NCBI GenBank assembly: GCA_017396845.1
Contig: JAFQKQ010000060.1
Location: forward strand, 1-40,275
Reading direction: 5' to 3'
From: Clostridia bacterium
GTDB taxonomy: Bacteria; Bacillota; Clostridia; Christensenellales; Aristaeellaceae
DNA length: 40,275 nucleotides
This document shows, piece after piece, positions 22,984 to 31,651 of this stretch. The notes under the pieces were generated by a model. That model was not told the DNA's origin and did no database searches. It was given only the letters and a program-made list of their open reading frames with translations. Made by a program: the position numbers and the translations under genes. Position 1 is the first letter of the stretch; every line of letters starts with the position of its first letter.

Positions 22984-25275
22984 TTAAGCCTCATATTCAA
23001 ACGGCTCGGGAAGATTCTTGATTTCGCTTAGCCATCTCTTCATATCCTCCGGGTTGTATGCCGGTGCGCCGGTCAGGAAATGGTTGGCGTATGTTTGATT
23101 GTCAACGGTCCATGTGATCAGGAACACCTTTTTATCGCTGATGAATCCCGGAATGGAGCCGATGCTCTTTGCGGAATTTTTGGAAACCGTATAGGTTCCG
23201 GAAAATACCTCTGCCTTTGTGTCCGCATCGCGGACGGAGACGGATACGGTTTTGTCCGAAGGCGTATCATTTGCGATATATACGGGATAGCCCCAATCCC
23301 TGAGATCCGAGATCATCGTGCAAACGGGAGTCTGCACGCGCTTTATGTAGTGGAAGGCCAGCTTCTTTTTGAAGTAGTAGTCCACCACGGAGTCCGAAAT
23401 CTGCGGCCAGCAATCCAGCATGTTCCACCAGATGATGCCCGTTTTATCCCATTTCTGCATGCGCACGCGCTCGATCTGGTATTTTACGGCCTCGCCCTGA
23501 TACATCTGAGAGAGCAGCGCAAACTCTTCCAGCGTATCCGGAATATCGCCGTACATAATTTTCACGTGCTTTGCCATCAATTCATTTCTGCCGTTCAAAT
23601 ACTTTTCAAAGCGCACATCCTCGGTGCTGTGAATCGCCCATACGATGTTGTCAAGCGGCCACAGCTGCTCTTTCGGTATGAATTTTTCTATGCTTGACGG
23701 CGCGGGACAGCCGTGGAAGCCGTACTCGCTGATGAAGCGGGCGTTGATATCGCGGTAGTAGTCGTCCTTGTACCATGCGCGCGCGCCCCAGCGGTGCTGC
23801 TCCGGAACCGTATACATGGAAAAGCCGGCCGGGATTTCGGGAGACGACTTAATCAATATGCGGTAGGGGTCGTGCGATTGTACGAGGCGGGGAAGGACTT
23901 CGTAGGCGATTCGGTTGTAGGAGCTTTCGCGGCTTGGATAATCGAAGCCTTCGTTTTTATAATCGATTTCGTTGTCGCTGCACCAGAAGGCGATGGAAGG
24001 GTGATTTCGAACCTTCTTTATGAATTTGCCCGCTTCTTCATCGATTGCCGGTACAAAATCGGGCGTTTGCGGGAAATTGGTATTGCCCATGGCGAAATCC
24101 TGCCATACCATTACGCCTTCCCTGTCGCACAGATCGAAAAATGCGTGATCTTCATAGGTGTTTCCGCCCCAGCAGCGGATGATGTTTACGCCGGATTCTG
24201 CGATCAGCTGAAACGCTTTTTCCAGTCTTTGGGCGTCTCTGTGGTGCATGGCGTCAAGCGGCACCCAGTTGGTACCCTTCATAAATATGGGCTGCCCGTT
24301 TACGAATATCTTGAATTTCTGGTTTCCGGGCGTAAAATCCCTTTCCAGGCGCACGGTGCGCAAACCGATTTTTTCTTTCTTTGTATCGATTACTTCACCT
24401 TTATGAATCAGCTCCGTTTTCACTTCATACAGCGCCGCTTCGCCCGTGCCCTTCGGGTACCAGAGCGCGGGGTCTTTAACGGTAAAACGGTAGTTTGCGC
24501 TGACAAAGGCGAGATTTTCGGTGAATTCGAATTTGCGTTCACCGCAGGCGCCGCTTACGCGAAGAGAAAAATCCTCAAGCGTGTCCGCATCCGTTGTAAA
24601 ACGAATGGCGTACTGAAGATCGGCTTCGTTTTCACGAATGCGGGAGCAGGCGAAATAGGTTTCGAGAATCCGCGTGGGTTTTTGAATGCCGATTGACACG
24701 CCGCGCCAGACGCCTGCGGTCACCAGCCTCGGCGCGATATCCCAGCCGAAGGAATGCGGAGGCTTTCTTATGCGGCAGATTTCCGCCCTGTGCGCGGTTC
24801 CGCGCATGCCGACGGTGTATTCCTGCCGCCTGATTTCGTTCATCGCGGAATGAATGTGCACATGGATTTCGTTTTCTTCTCCGAATTTTACGAAGCCTGA
24901 AATGTCAAATTCGTGCTCCACCATCATGTTGGCGGCATTTCCTGCGAATTTGCCGTTTATGTATACGTCCGCAATGGTATCGATGCCGTCAAATCGAAGG
25001 ATAATGCTTTCGCCCTTCCATGCGTCGGGCACAAAAAACAAACGCGCGTACAGCCACTGGTAGTATTCATAGCGCGTAAAGGCATAGAGGTTTTCTCCGT
25101 AATACGGATCCTCTTCAATGCCTGCGTCTACCAGCGCTTCCTGCGCGCAGCCGGGCACGTTTCCGGGTATGCATTTCCATGTATTCATCATGTCCGGTGA
25201 AAAAGTATCGGCTTTGCCGCCCTTTTCCATGGCGTAATACAGTTTCCATTCGCCGTTTAACGAGATGCTGTTCAT
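22984..25275 (-). CDS. Glycoside hydrolase family 2, beta-mannosidase-like
   Basis: A 763-residue GH2 enzyme without a signal peptide. The N-terminal sugar-binding domain begins LNGEWKLYYA, and IILRFDGIDTIADVYINGKF is typical of this domain. The barrel has NIIRCWGGNTYEDHAFFDLCD. The acid/base is Glu436 in WCSDNEID and the nucleophile Glu517 in ISEYGF, matching beta-mannosidase relatives (W-GGNxYE and WCGNNE-type motifs). Beta-mannosidase is the best call; a beta-galactosidase or glucuronidase role is less likely. It is cytosolic and probably trims mannose-containing oligosaccharides taken up by one of the two sugar transporters in the window. Its own promoter, with a dyad inside the spacer, lies at 25336-25364. 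Confidence 0.9.
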   Translation of the reverse strand: MNSISLNGEWKLYYAMEKGGKADTFSPDMMNTWKCIPGNVPGCAQEALVDAGIEEDPYYGENLYAFTRYEYYQWLYARLFFVPDAWKGESIILRFDGIDTIADVYINGKFAGNAANMMVEHEFDISGFVKFGEENEIHVHIHSAMNEIRRQEYTVGMRGTAHRAEICRIRKPPHSFGWDIAPRLVTAGVWRGVSIGIQKPTRILETYFACSRIRENEADLQYAIRFTTDADTLEDFSLRVSGACGERKFEFTENLAFVSANYRFTVKDPALWYPKGTGEAALYEVKTELIHKGEVIDTKKEKIGLRTVRLERDFTPGNQKFKIFVNGQPIFMKGTNWVPLDAMHHRDAQRLEKAFQLIAESGVNIIRCWGGNTYEDHAFFDLCDREGVMVWQDFAMGNTNFPQTPDFVPAIDEEAGKFIKKVRNHPSIAFWCSDNEIDYKNEGFDYPSRESSYNRIAYEVLPRLVQSHDPYRILIKSSPEIPAGFSMYTVPEQHRWGARAWYKDDYYRDINARFISEYGFHGCPAPSSIEKFIPKEQLWPLDNIVWAIHSTEDVRFEKYLNGRNELMAKHVKIMYGDIPDTLEEFALLSQMYQGEAVKYQIERVRMQKWDKTGIIWWNMLDCWPQISDSVVDYYFKKKLAFHYIKRVQTPVCTMISDLRDWGYPVYIANDTPSDKTVSVSVRDADTKAEVFSGTYTVSKNSAKSIGSIPGFISDKKVFLITWTVDNQTYANHFLTGAPAYNPEDMKRWLSEIKNLPEPFEYEA

Positions 25276-25335
25276 GTGTCCGGTCTCCTGTCTTTATTCC
25301 CGCATTAAAGCTGAATATCCTTAATACGTATGAAT

Positions 25336-25364
25336 ATTATAGCAGATTCCGTATCACGGAACAA
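25336..25364 (-). promoter_or_regulatory. Promoter of the GH2 gene with dyad operator in the spacer
   Basis: Minus strand TTGTTC (25364-25359), 17 bp, TATAAT (25341-25336). A perfect dyad TTCCGT-ATC-ACGGAA (25347-25361) fills most of the spacer, and a second one, CCGTT-AA-AACGG (25365-25376), abuts the -35 on its other side. A repressor bound here would block the promoter. The repressor is not in the window as far as I can tell. Confidence 0.6.
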
Positions 25365-25375
25365 CCGTTAAAACG

Positions 25376-25679
25376 GAGGCTGATATAGGATGATTCTTCT
25401 GTTTTCTTACCGCGCTTGGGGCGGTATCGCCCGTTTGTGCGGCGGATTTTTCCGAAATGGGGCATTTGCAGCCGAATACTTTATATATGCTTGCAAAGAA
25501 GAGGATAATAAAAAAAGAAAAGCGCCGGATATACGCCGAAGGCGATGTTATAATATCCCGTGAACAGCTTTATGCCTGCAACGCCCCGGCCGATGATGAG
25601 TGTGCTGGCGGCGGTTATTTTGCCCGCGTCAGAAATTTTTTTATGCTTTTCCGCCTTCCTTGGGAAAATAGAATTGTCA
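25376..25679. other. Low-confidence stretch: possible gene remnant
   Basis: No complete gene is supported. On the minus strand, 25693-25481 is open for 70 codons and reads like a membrane-protein fragment (KAEKHKKISDAGKIT, then LIIGRGVAGIKLFTGYYN). It has no ATG/GTG/TTG start with a binding site, so it may be a decayed gene. On the plus strand, a 57-codon frame from ATG 25390 has GGAGG about 10 bases upstream but an unconvincing, Arg-rich tail. I would not annotate either as a gene. Confidence 0.3.
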
Positions 25680-26099
25680 TCAATATCCGTGATCTACGTG
25701 CTTCCATTTCCCGCCTTCGCTTCTGACGAGAATCCACATCCAATTATTGTATGTGCTCATCGGATTCAATGAGCCGTTGCCGCCGGACTCGTCTACATCA
25801 AAGGACGACAGAAGTACGATCACTTCATCCGCCCGGTGACTTGCTGCATGACCAATGTATGCTTTGCTTTCTTCATCGCCCGCATAATATATTTCATTTA
25901 GCGTGCAGCCGCTCCAATGCCGGTCAAATTCCGTTATTATGGTATGTACTGCGGATTCAATGTCCTCCTGTGTGTACATTTCGGAAGCAACATCCCGCGT
26001 TTTTGCCGTATTCACGTCTCCGCCGGAATCCGATTGGAAAAAGACAGCGGCTGACGAAAATATAGCCGCTATCAAAACAATCAAGAAAATATTTTTCAT
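25680..26099 (-). CDS. Small exported protein, DUF4829-like
   Basis: A 139-residue protein with a hydrophobic N-terminus (MKNIFLIVLIAAIFSSAAVFF) serving as a signal peptide or anchor, and a soluble domain ending NNWMWILVRSEGGKWKHVDHGY. That ending, and EVIVLLSSFDVDESGG, resemble DUF4829-type proteins of Clostridia, which are of unknown function. The start has GGAGG 8 bases upstream. It lies downstream of another small exported protein, separated by a terminator, so the two are probably transcribed separately. I cannot assign a role. Confidence 0.7.
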   Translation of the reverse strand: MKNIFLIVLIAAIFSSAAVFFQSDSGGDVNTAKTRDVASEMYTQEDIESAVHTIITEFDRHWSGCTLNEIYYAGDEESKAYIGHAASHRADEVIVLLSSFDVDESGGNGSLNPMSTYNNWMWILVRSEGGKWKHVDHGY

Positions 26100-26127
26100 G
26101 CGTATCCTCCGTTTTCGGGTATTCAGG

Positions 26128-26163
26128 AAAAAACCGGAACCGTCGAAAAAAACGGTTCCGGTT
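26128..26163 (-). terminator. Intrinsic terminator after the 251-residue exported protein gene
   Basis: On the minus strand AACCGGAACCGT and ACGGTTCCGGTT form a 12-bp stem followed by a T-run. It sits 15 bases past the stop codon of the gene at 26178-26933. Confidence 0.88.
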
Positions 26164-26177
26164 GAAAAGCTGCGTTA

Positions 26178-26933
26178 TTACGGAATGTAAAAGTATTCGA
26201 GGGAAGTGATCTGACCATTTTCGTTCATCTCGGGCACAGCGTGGAAGGAGAAGGAGAAGCCCAGAAGTTCACAGGCGTCCTCGTACCATGCCAGAAGATC
26301 CTCAACCTCAACCAGATTATTGAGGTTATCAAAATCTGCAAAAAGCTTGATTTTGCAGTCTTCGGCGAGGGATACGGTAACGGGGTTTTCTTCATCGAAG
26401 CCTACGAATACAAGGTTTTCTTCGTCTGCGGGGAAGGCATAATCGCCGAACGAGCCTTCAATGCATACGATGCCGGAGGAATCCGGCGTGTAGACGTTGT
26501 CAACAAGGAACAGCGGGTAATTCAGGGGGTTGAAAAATACGCTGAAATCGTCGTCGGGGCTGATGTTCGACTCTTTAGAAATGGCGATCGCGCCGGTTTC
26601 GTCCATAAGCAGCTCGGCTCTTCTTACTTCCATCAGAGTGCCGTCCATATTTTTCCTGCATACCGCGACGGATGCGGTTCCCTCAAAGGGTGCGAACGCT
26701 AAAAAGCTTGCCGCATAAAGGTTTTCGCCGTCAACATATTCGTGGGTAAGCAGTTCCAGCGCATAGGGGTTTGAAATCAGGTATTCGCAGCTTTCGCCTT
26801 TAGACACATCCACAGGCACGCGGATTGTGAGTACGTTTTCGTTTGCTTCATACCATGTGTTTTCCTCGTTTTGGGCCCATGCAAAAGGCATAAGTAGCAT
26901 AAGCGAAAGGATAAGGGCGGTCATTTTCTTCAT
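26178..26933 (-). CDS. Exported protein of unknown function
   Basis: A 251-residue protein. It has a clear signal peptide (MKKMTALILSLMLLMPFAWA, cleavage after AWA) and no lipobox, so it is predicted to be secreted or held by an unknown means. The mature part is acidic, rich in Glu, Asp and Asn, with alternating beta-like segments; I recognise no catalytic motif. The ATG at 26933 is chosen for AAAGGAGG 8 bases upstream and because the signal peptide starts exactly there. No obvious relation to the neighbouring genes. Confidence 0.75.
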   Translation of the reverse strand: MKKMTALILSLMLLMPFAWAQNEENTWYEANENVLTIRVPVDVSKGESCEYLISNPYALELLTHEYVDGENLYAASFLAFAPFEGTASVAVCRKNMDGTLMEVRRAELLMDETGAIAISKESNISPDDDFSVFFNPLNYPLFLVDNVYTPDSSGIVCIEGSFGDYAFPADEENLVFVGFDEENPVTVSLAEDCKIKLFADFDNLNNLVEVEDLLAWYEDACELLGFSFSFHAVPEMNENGQITSLEYFYIP

Positions 26934-27061
26934 AAAGTATCCTCCTTTATTGATATCCGGTTTATAGACGGGGCGTATATCCAAAATGTTCCGAAAAATA
27001 TGAAATCGACGGGATTTCGTCGGCGTTTGAATCAGGCGGCAGAACTGCCGATGGGCGGAAT

Positions 27062-27090
27062 TTGCGTTTTTTATTAAAGAGGCTTATAAT
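27062..27090 (+). promoter_or_regulatory. Promoter of the DUF89 gene
   Basis: TTGCGT (27062-27067), 17 bp, TATAAT (27085-27090), about 30 bases before the start codon. Confidence 0.6.
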
Positions 27091-27119
27091 GATAAAAAAC
27101 AAAAGACGAGGGCTGATAA

Positions 27120-27980
27120 ATGAAAATCAATGATTGCTGCGAAAAATGCCTGCTGGATAAATATATGGCGAAGATTCCGTCTTCTGCAAATGAAACAAAG
27201 AAAAGAGAATATGCAAAGGTGCTTTTTGAAGCCGTTTCGGAAAGCCGAATGCTGAGCGCGCCGGAAGTGGTTGAAAAGATCGAGCGCGTTCATGCGCGTT
27301 TTTTCGGCCCCGGACAGGCGTATCGGGAGATCAAGCGCTATTTTAATCAAATGATGCTCTCGAAAGAAGAAATGCTCTATCAGAAAACAAGCGCCGCTTC
27401 GGATCCGATGAAGCTTGCCGTGCAATTCGCCATGGCCGGAAATTTCATTGATTTCGGAGCTATGAAATCCGTAGATGAAGAGAAGCTGAACGCCTTTTTT
27501 GATAAAGCCGATCAAACGCCCCTGAACGCCGAGGTGTTTTCCGAATTCAAGGACGAAATCATGAAAGCGAAGAGACTTGTGTTTTTCACCGATAACTGCG
27601 GCGAAATCGTCGCGGATAAGGTGCTTATGAGGGTTATCAAGGAAATGAATCCGCGCATTCATATTACTGCTGTCGTCAGAGGCTTCCCGGCCCTTAACGA
27701 CGCGACCCTCGAAGATGCGGAACAAGTTCGCCTGATCGAATGCATAGATGAAATCCTTCCAAACGGAACCGGTGTGGCCGGAACGGTGCTTTCCCGCCTT
27801 CCGAAAGAAGCCGATGAGGCGGTAAAGCTGGCGGACGTGTGCATTTCCAAGGGTCAGGGCAACTACGAATCCTTATGCGGCTGCGGGTTGAATCTCTTTT
27901 ACATATTCATGTGCAAATGCGATCTTTTTGCAGACCGTTTCCGCGTCCCGCTCTACGGCGGTGTGCTGACAAAAGAATAA
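27120..27980 (+). CDS. DUF89/ARMT1-like metal-dependent phosphatase
   Basis: A 286-residue DUF89 protein. Family features are the N-terminal Cys cluster (CCEKCLLDK, residues 6-14), the metal-binding TDNCGEIVADK, and the later ISKGQGNYESL. DUF89 proteins are metal-dependent phosphatases thought to clear damaged or overflow phosphometabolites such as sugar phosphates (damage-control phosphatases). The bacterial stand-alone forms are poorly characterised. The start has GAGGG about 8 bases upstream and a good promoter. It is transcribed alone, convergent with the ribokinase gene. A role in sugar-phosphate clean-up beside a ribokinase is plausible but unproven. Confidence 0.88.
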   Translation: MKINDCCEKCLLDKYMAKIPSSANETKKREYAKVLFEAVSESRMLSAPEVVEKIERVHARFFGPGQAYREIKRYFNQMMLSKEEMLYQKTSAASDPMKLAVQFAMAGNFIDFGAMKSVDEEKLNAFFDKADQTPLNAEVFSEFKDEIMKAKRLVFFTDNCGEIVADKVLMRVIKEMNPRIHITAVVRGFPALNDATLEDAEQVRLIECIDEILPNGTGVAGTVLSRLPKEADEAVKLADVCISKGQGNYESLCGCGLNLFYIFMCKCDLFADRFRVPLYGGVLTKE

Positions 27981-28000
27981 AACGCAATTTCCGTGCGCAT

Positions 28001-28022
28001 AAAAAAGCCCGCCGAAGCGGGC
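28001..28022 (-). terminator. Intrinsic terminator downstream of the ribokinase gene
   Basis: On the minus strand GCCCGC-TTCG-GCGGGC is followed by six T. The stem is symmetric, but only the minus strand has the T-run. Confidence 0.9.
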
Positions 28023-28026
28023 AATT

Positions 28027-28089
28027 CTCACGCGCTGTGAGGTTGGGCAAACGGCGGTTTTGCCTGCGCCGTAACGGAATGCGCGTGAG
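28027..28089. repeat. Long hairpin just behind the ribokinase gene
   Basis: CTCACGCGC (28027-28035) is complementary to GCGCGTGAG (28081-28089). Inside it a smaller stem GGCAAA/TTTTGCC (about 28045-28063) forms. It may be a REP-like element or part of the 3' end structure of the transcript. Confidence 0.6.
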
Positions 28090-28091
28090 CC

Positions 28092-29027
28092 TTACGTACA
28101 AAGATATTTTTCCACGTCTTTCGCCGCCGGTATGCTGCCGGCGGCGCCTTTTTTGGTTACGCTGATTCCGGCGGCGACGGCGGCGCGTTCGGCGGCTTCT
28201 TTCAGGGGATAGCCTTTGGCGAGGAAGGCGGTCAGGGCGCCTGAGAAGGTATCGCCCGCGCCGGTGGTGTCTATGGTTTTTCCCGGGGAGAATGCGGGAA
28301 TCATGCAGGAATGTTCGCCGTCTATCAGAAGCGCGCCCTTTCCGCCCATGGTGACGGCGGCTTTTTTAATGCCGAGTGTCTTAAGAGAATGTTTGAGCGC
28401 CTGTTCCGTCGGTGTATCGTTTTCTGTGAATCCGGCGAGGGATTTGACTTCACCGAAGTTCGGGGTGATGAGCGCGCATTCCTTCAATAACTCCTTTGGA
28501 ATGCGTTCGGCCGGCGCGGGGTTCAGTATGACGGGAATCTGCATTTTTTGGGCAAGCGCGAAGGCGGCCGACAGGCATTCCTCCGACAGCTCGTTCTGCA
28601 AAAGCAGATAGTCGCAGCCTGTGAGCGCGTTTTTGATATCGCTCCTGTTAAGGTCGTTTCCCGTAAGCGCTTTTGCCGCGCCGCCGTGAACGGCCACTGT
28701 GTTTTCGCCGTCTGAGCGCGTTGTAATCACGGCGTAGGCGGTAGGCGCGTTCTTTTTGATCAGGCGCGCATCTATGCCTTCCTTTTTCAGTTCCGCCGCG
28801 CAGCTTTCGCCGTTTGCATCATCGCCCACCGCGCCGATAAATACGGTATGAACGCCCATCCTCGCGCAGGCGACGGCCTGATTATAGCCCTTGCCGCCCG
28901 TTTCAAAGAACAGGGATGAACAGGAAACCGTTTCTCCCGGCGCGGGGAAATGATGCGTCGTCATGAAAGCGGACTGACCTGCCAGGCCGATCACTGCAAC
29001 TTTTCCGCATTTTTCATTTTTCGTCAT
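28092..29027 (-). CDS. rbsK: Ribokinase / PfkB-family sugar kinase
   Basis: A 311-residue PfkB kinase. It has the substrate-binding FFETGGKGYNQAVACARMG (family signature 1) and the catalytic/anion-hole DTTGAGDTFSGALTA, where Asp of GAGD is the base. These fit ribokinase, which phosphorylates D-ribose at O5 with ATP. Related substrates such as deoxyribose cannot be ruled out. The start has AAGGAG upstream. It lies 50 bases after the cca gene on the same strand and is probably the last gene of the rnz-cca transcript, ending at the 28001-28022 terminator. Confidence 0.88.
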   Translation of the reverse strand: MTKNEKCGKVAVIGLAGQSAFMTTHHFPAPGETVSCSSLFFETGGKGYNQAVACARMGVHTVFIGAVGDDANGESCAAELKKEGIDARLIKKNAPTAYAVITTRSDGENTVAVHGGAAKALTGNDLNRSDIKNALTGCDYLLLQNELSEECLSAAFALAQKMQIPVILNPAPAERIPKELLKECALITPNFGEVKSLAGFTENDTPTEQALKHSLKTLGIKKAAVTMGGKGALLIDGEHSCMIPAFSPGKTIDTTGAGDTFSGALTAFLAKGYPLKEAAERAAVAAGISVTKKGAAGSIPAAKDVEKYLCT

Positions 29028-29077
29028 ACCGCCGCTCCTTGCGCGGGTGCGCCGCGAAGATACGCGTCAATCATCCG

Positions 29078-30343
29078 CTACATCGTCTTTGCAAATTCCA
29101 GCGTTTTACTGAGCGCTTCTTCCTTCTTGATTCCGCTTAGGTGCAGATCGTGCGAAAAGGCGATCAGGCGGCCCATGGCTTTTCCGGGCTTTATGCCGTT
29201 TTTGATCAGGTCTTCGCCGCGCACCTGAGGCTCCGCCATAAGCATCCGATAGGCCGAAAGGAGAGAAACAAGGCGATCTTCTCTTTCGCTGTCCTCCGAC
29301 TCGTTGAAGATTTCTGACAGCATAATCAGATCTTCGGGGCTTTCCGAATGGTCGAACAGCCGCATAAATTCGATTTGAAGCGCATTTTCCGCATAGAGCG
29401 CATGGGGCTGATCGCTTAAAAGCGCCATGCTGCGCACGTACTTATGAAGCTTCGCCTCGTTTGTGAGAGCCGTCAGGAATTCTTCTGCGGCTGAGGCGCG
29501 TTCCTCCGCCGTATCCGCTTCAAAATGGCAGGCGAGGGAAGAGAGCATAAAGCCGAGGGGGGAATTTGCTCCTTCGCGCTTTCCGGCGGCGCGTTTTATT
29601 GCGCGCATGGCTTTTTCAAACCTTGCGCCATCTTTTGATATGACCGAAACGTTTGGAAACCACGTTTCCAGCTGATCCATTTCTTTTAGCACGCGGAAGA
29701 AGATATCGGGCGACTTTGATTTCATAAGTCCCTTTGAAAGCTCTTCCATGATGCGCTCGCTGGCCAAATACGTAAGATCCATTTTTTTGCAAAGCCTGAT
29801 GGTTTCGGGCGCGACCCGAAACTCAAACCGGGCGGCGAACTGCGCGGCCCTTAATACCCGAAGGGGATCCTCCTGAAAGGTATCGTCGTTTACATGGCGC
29901 AGAACGCCCGTCTTCAGATCCTGAACGCCGCCGAAGAAATCCAGAATTTCACCGGTCAATACATCCTGCATCAAGGCGTTGAACGTGAAATCCCGGCGCA
30001 TCGCCGCCTTTTCGGGGCCTAAGAAGGGATCGACGAACACGTCGAAATCCTTATGACCGCGGCCGGTTGCGTGTTCCGAGCGGGGCATTGCGATATCCAG
30101 ATCCAAATGGCGAAGACCGTAGATGCCGAAGCTTGCGCCCATTACGGTGCGCTGGCCGAGGGAATCCAGTATTTCCTCCAGCTGCTTCGGCGTTATGCCG
30201 TGCACCTCTACATCTACATCCTTATTATCGCGTCCGAGAACCTGGTCACGCACAAAACCGCCTACGTAATACACCCGGCCGCCGGCATGACTCACCTTTT
30301 CCGCCAGGCGTTTTGCCATCAGAATATCCTTCGTGTCCGTCAT
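29078..30343 (-). CDS. cca: tRNA nucleotidyltransferase (CCA-adding enzyme), class II
   Basis: A 421-residue class II nucleotidyltransferase. The head domain has VYYVGGFVRDQVLG (residues 25-38), with DVDVEV (metal-binding Asp42 and Asp44) just after. It then has the RRDFTFNALM motif and the neck motif EDPLRVLRAAQFAARF. It adds or repairs the CCA end of tRNA, needed here because the tRNA-Asn gene in this window lacks an encoded CCA. Poly(A) polymerase or A-only/CC-only enzymes share these motifs. The ATG at 30343 is used because GAGGAG lies 8 bases upstream, inside the end of rnz. The 5-base gap to rnz implies coupled translation. Confidence 0.9.
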   Translation of the reverse strand: MTDTKDILMAKRLAEKVSHAGGRVYYVGGFVRDQVLGRDNKDVDVEVHGITPKQLEEILDSLGQRTVMGASFGIYGLRHLDLDIAMPRSEHATGRGHKDFDVFVDPFLGPEKAAMRRDFTFNALMQDVLTGEILDFFGGVQDLKTGVLRHVNDDTFQEDPLRVLRAAQFAARFEFRVAPETIRLCKKMDLTYLASERIMEELSKGLMKSKSPDIFFRVLKEMDQLETWFPNVSVISKDGARFEKAMRAIKRAAGKREGANSPLGFMLSSLACHFEADTAEERASAAEEFLTALTNEAKLHKYVRSMALLSDQPHALYAENALQIEFMRLFDHSESPEDLIMLSEIFNESEDSEREDRLVSLLSAYRMLMAEPQVRGEDLIKNGIKPGKAMGRLIAFSHDLHLSGIKKEEALSKTLEFAKTM

Positions 30344-30348
30344 TGATA

Positions 30349-31290
30349 TCACTCCTCAAATCGAAGTGTGGTCTTCATGCCGTCCTGCCCGCAGACTGCG
30401 TTTTCAAATATTCCGACTGCATTTTCCCTGTACGCTTCGGGGTCGTCCACCATCGGGGAATAGTGGGTCAGCCACAATTCGCCCGCGCCTGCATCCTTTG
30501 CAAGCTGCGCCGCCTGAGAAAACGTCATGTGGCCGTGTTCATTGGCGGTTTCTTCCTGCTCGTTTTCTCCGTAGGTGGCTTCGGCAATGAGCAGATCCGC
30601 ATTTTTTGCACCGTTTACGGCGCTTTCGCATGCGTTGGTGTCTCCGGTATATACAACCGTGAGTCCCTTTCGCGCTTCGCCCATCACCTGATCGGGCGTA
30701 ACCGCATTTTCGCCCACCATCACCGTTTCGCCCTTTTGAAGACGCTTCCATTCGTTCACGGGAACGCCCAACGCCTTCGCTTTCTGCGGCTGGAATTTGC
30801 CAAGGCGAGTGAGTTCAAACCGATAGCCGATGCTGGGCACGCGGTGTTCCGTTTTAAAATGCGACAGCATGAACCCATCCGGCATGGCGGGGATCAGCTT
30901 TTTAAGCGCCATCGGCGCAGTTTCGCCGTTTTCATCCGTAAGTTCCATAAAGCGAAGCTCGTAGGGCAGGTAGGGGCAAAGCATCATAAAGGGCTTCATG
31001 TTTTCGGAAAGTCCCGCCGGGCCGAAAATCGTAATCGGCTCCGTGCGCCCGGCCATGCCGATGCTCTGTAAAAGACCCGGAAGGCCGTAGGTGTGATCTC
31101 CGTGGTAGTGCGTAAGCAGGATGGCATCGATTTTCATAAGGCTTACGTCCGCCTTCTTTGCGACGGATTGAGTGCCCTCGCCGCAGTCCAAAAGCAGAAT
31201 ATGACCGTTTATTGTAATGGCGGCGCTTGCAAGCGCGCGCTGCGGCAGGGGCTGAAGCGCGCCCGTACCGATCAATGTAATATCAATCAT
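30349..31290 (-). CDS. rnz: Ribonuclease Z (tRNA 3'-endonuclease)
   Basis: A 313-residue metallo-beta-lactamase-fold nuclease. The metal-binding motif is HYHGDH (residues 61-66), with further ligands in YTGDTNAC (Asp) and ELWLTHYSP (His). Length and the GTGALQP start are normal for bacterial RNase Z, which cuts the 3' trailer from tRNA precursors lacking an encoded CCA. The next step, CCA addition, is encoded by the following gene. The Shine-Dalgarno of cca (GAGGAG) is made by the last two Glu codons of rnz. The start ATG has GGAGGAG upstream. Confidence 0.93.
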   Translation of the reverse strand: MIDITLIGTGALQPLPQRALASAAITINGHILLLDCGEGTQSVAKKADVSLMKIDAILLTHYHGDHTYGLPGLLQSIGMAGRTEPITIFGPAGLSENMKPFMMLCPYLPYELRFMELTDENGETAPMALKKLIPAMPDGFMLSHFKTEHRVPSIGYRFELTRLGKFQPQKAKALGVPVNEWKRLQKGETVMVGENAVTPDQVMGEARKGLTVVYTGDTNACESAVNGAKNADLLIAEATYGENEQEETANEHGHMTFSQAAQLAKDAGAGELWLTHYSPMVDDPEAYRENAVGIFENAVCGQDGMKTTLRFEE

Positions 31291-31651
31291 TGTATCTCCT
31301 CCGTTCGTATGGGTAAATATCTATATTTTCGGGGAATAGGATTCATGCTGCGTTTTATTGGATTTACGCCGTATCCCCGTTTATCGGCGCCTCCTTTGCA
31401 GCGGGCATTCCAGCCCATGCGTCAAAATGATATCATGTCGGCGGAAGAGCCGTTGAAAGGCATTTCCAAAAATCCCGAAGCTATCATAGCACAAAATCCG
31501 GGATAAGTAAATTGATTCGGGCAAATCTTTCGAGGCGGAGAGAGAACAGGAGGATATGCAAAAGTAATATTTTCCGAATGCGCCGCGCCTTCTTGCGGGA
31601 AGAAGCCTGCGGCTTTGCGCATGCTGCTTGATTGCGCCCGCGTTTCCCGCT
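31291..31651. promoter_or_regulatory. Leader and promoter of the rnz-cca operon
   Basis: On the minus strand TTTACT (31511-31506), 17 bp and TATGAT (31488-31483) preceded by TG form an extended -10 promoter. This leaves a leader of about 185 bases before rnz. The leader holds an AAAGGAGG at about 31393-31400 not followed by a usable start codon. Nothing else is recognised in the remaining stretch up to 31651. Confidence 0.5.

Noticed and set aside
31393-31400. AAAGGAGG in the rnz leader as a sign of a leader peptide
   Set aside because: No ATG, GTG or TTG follows at a usable distance with an open frame.
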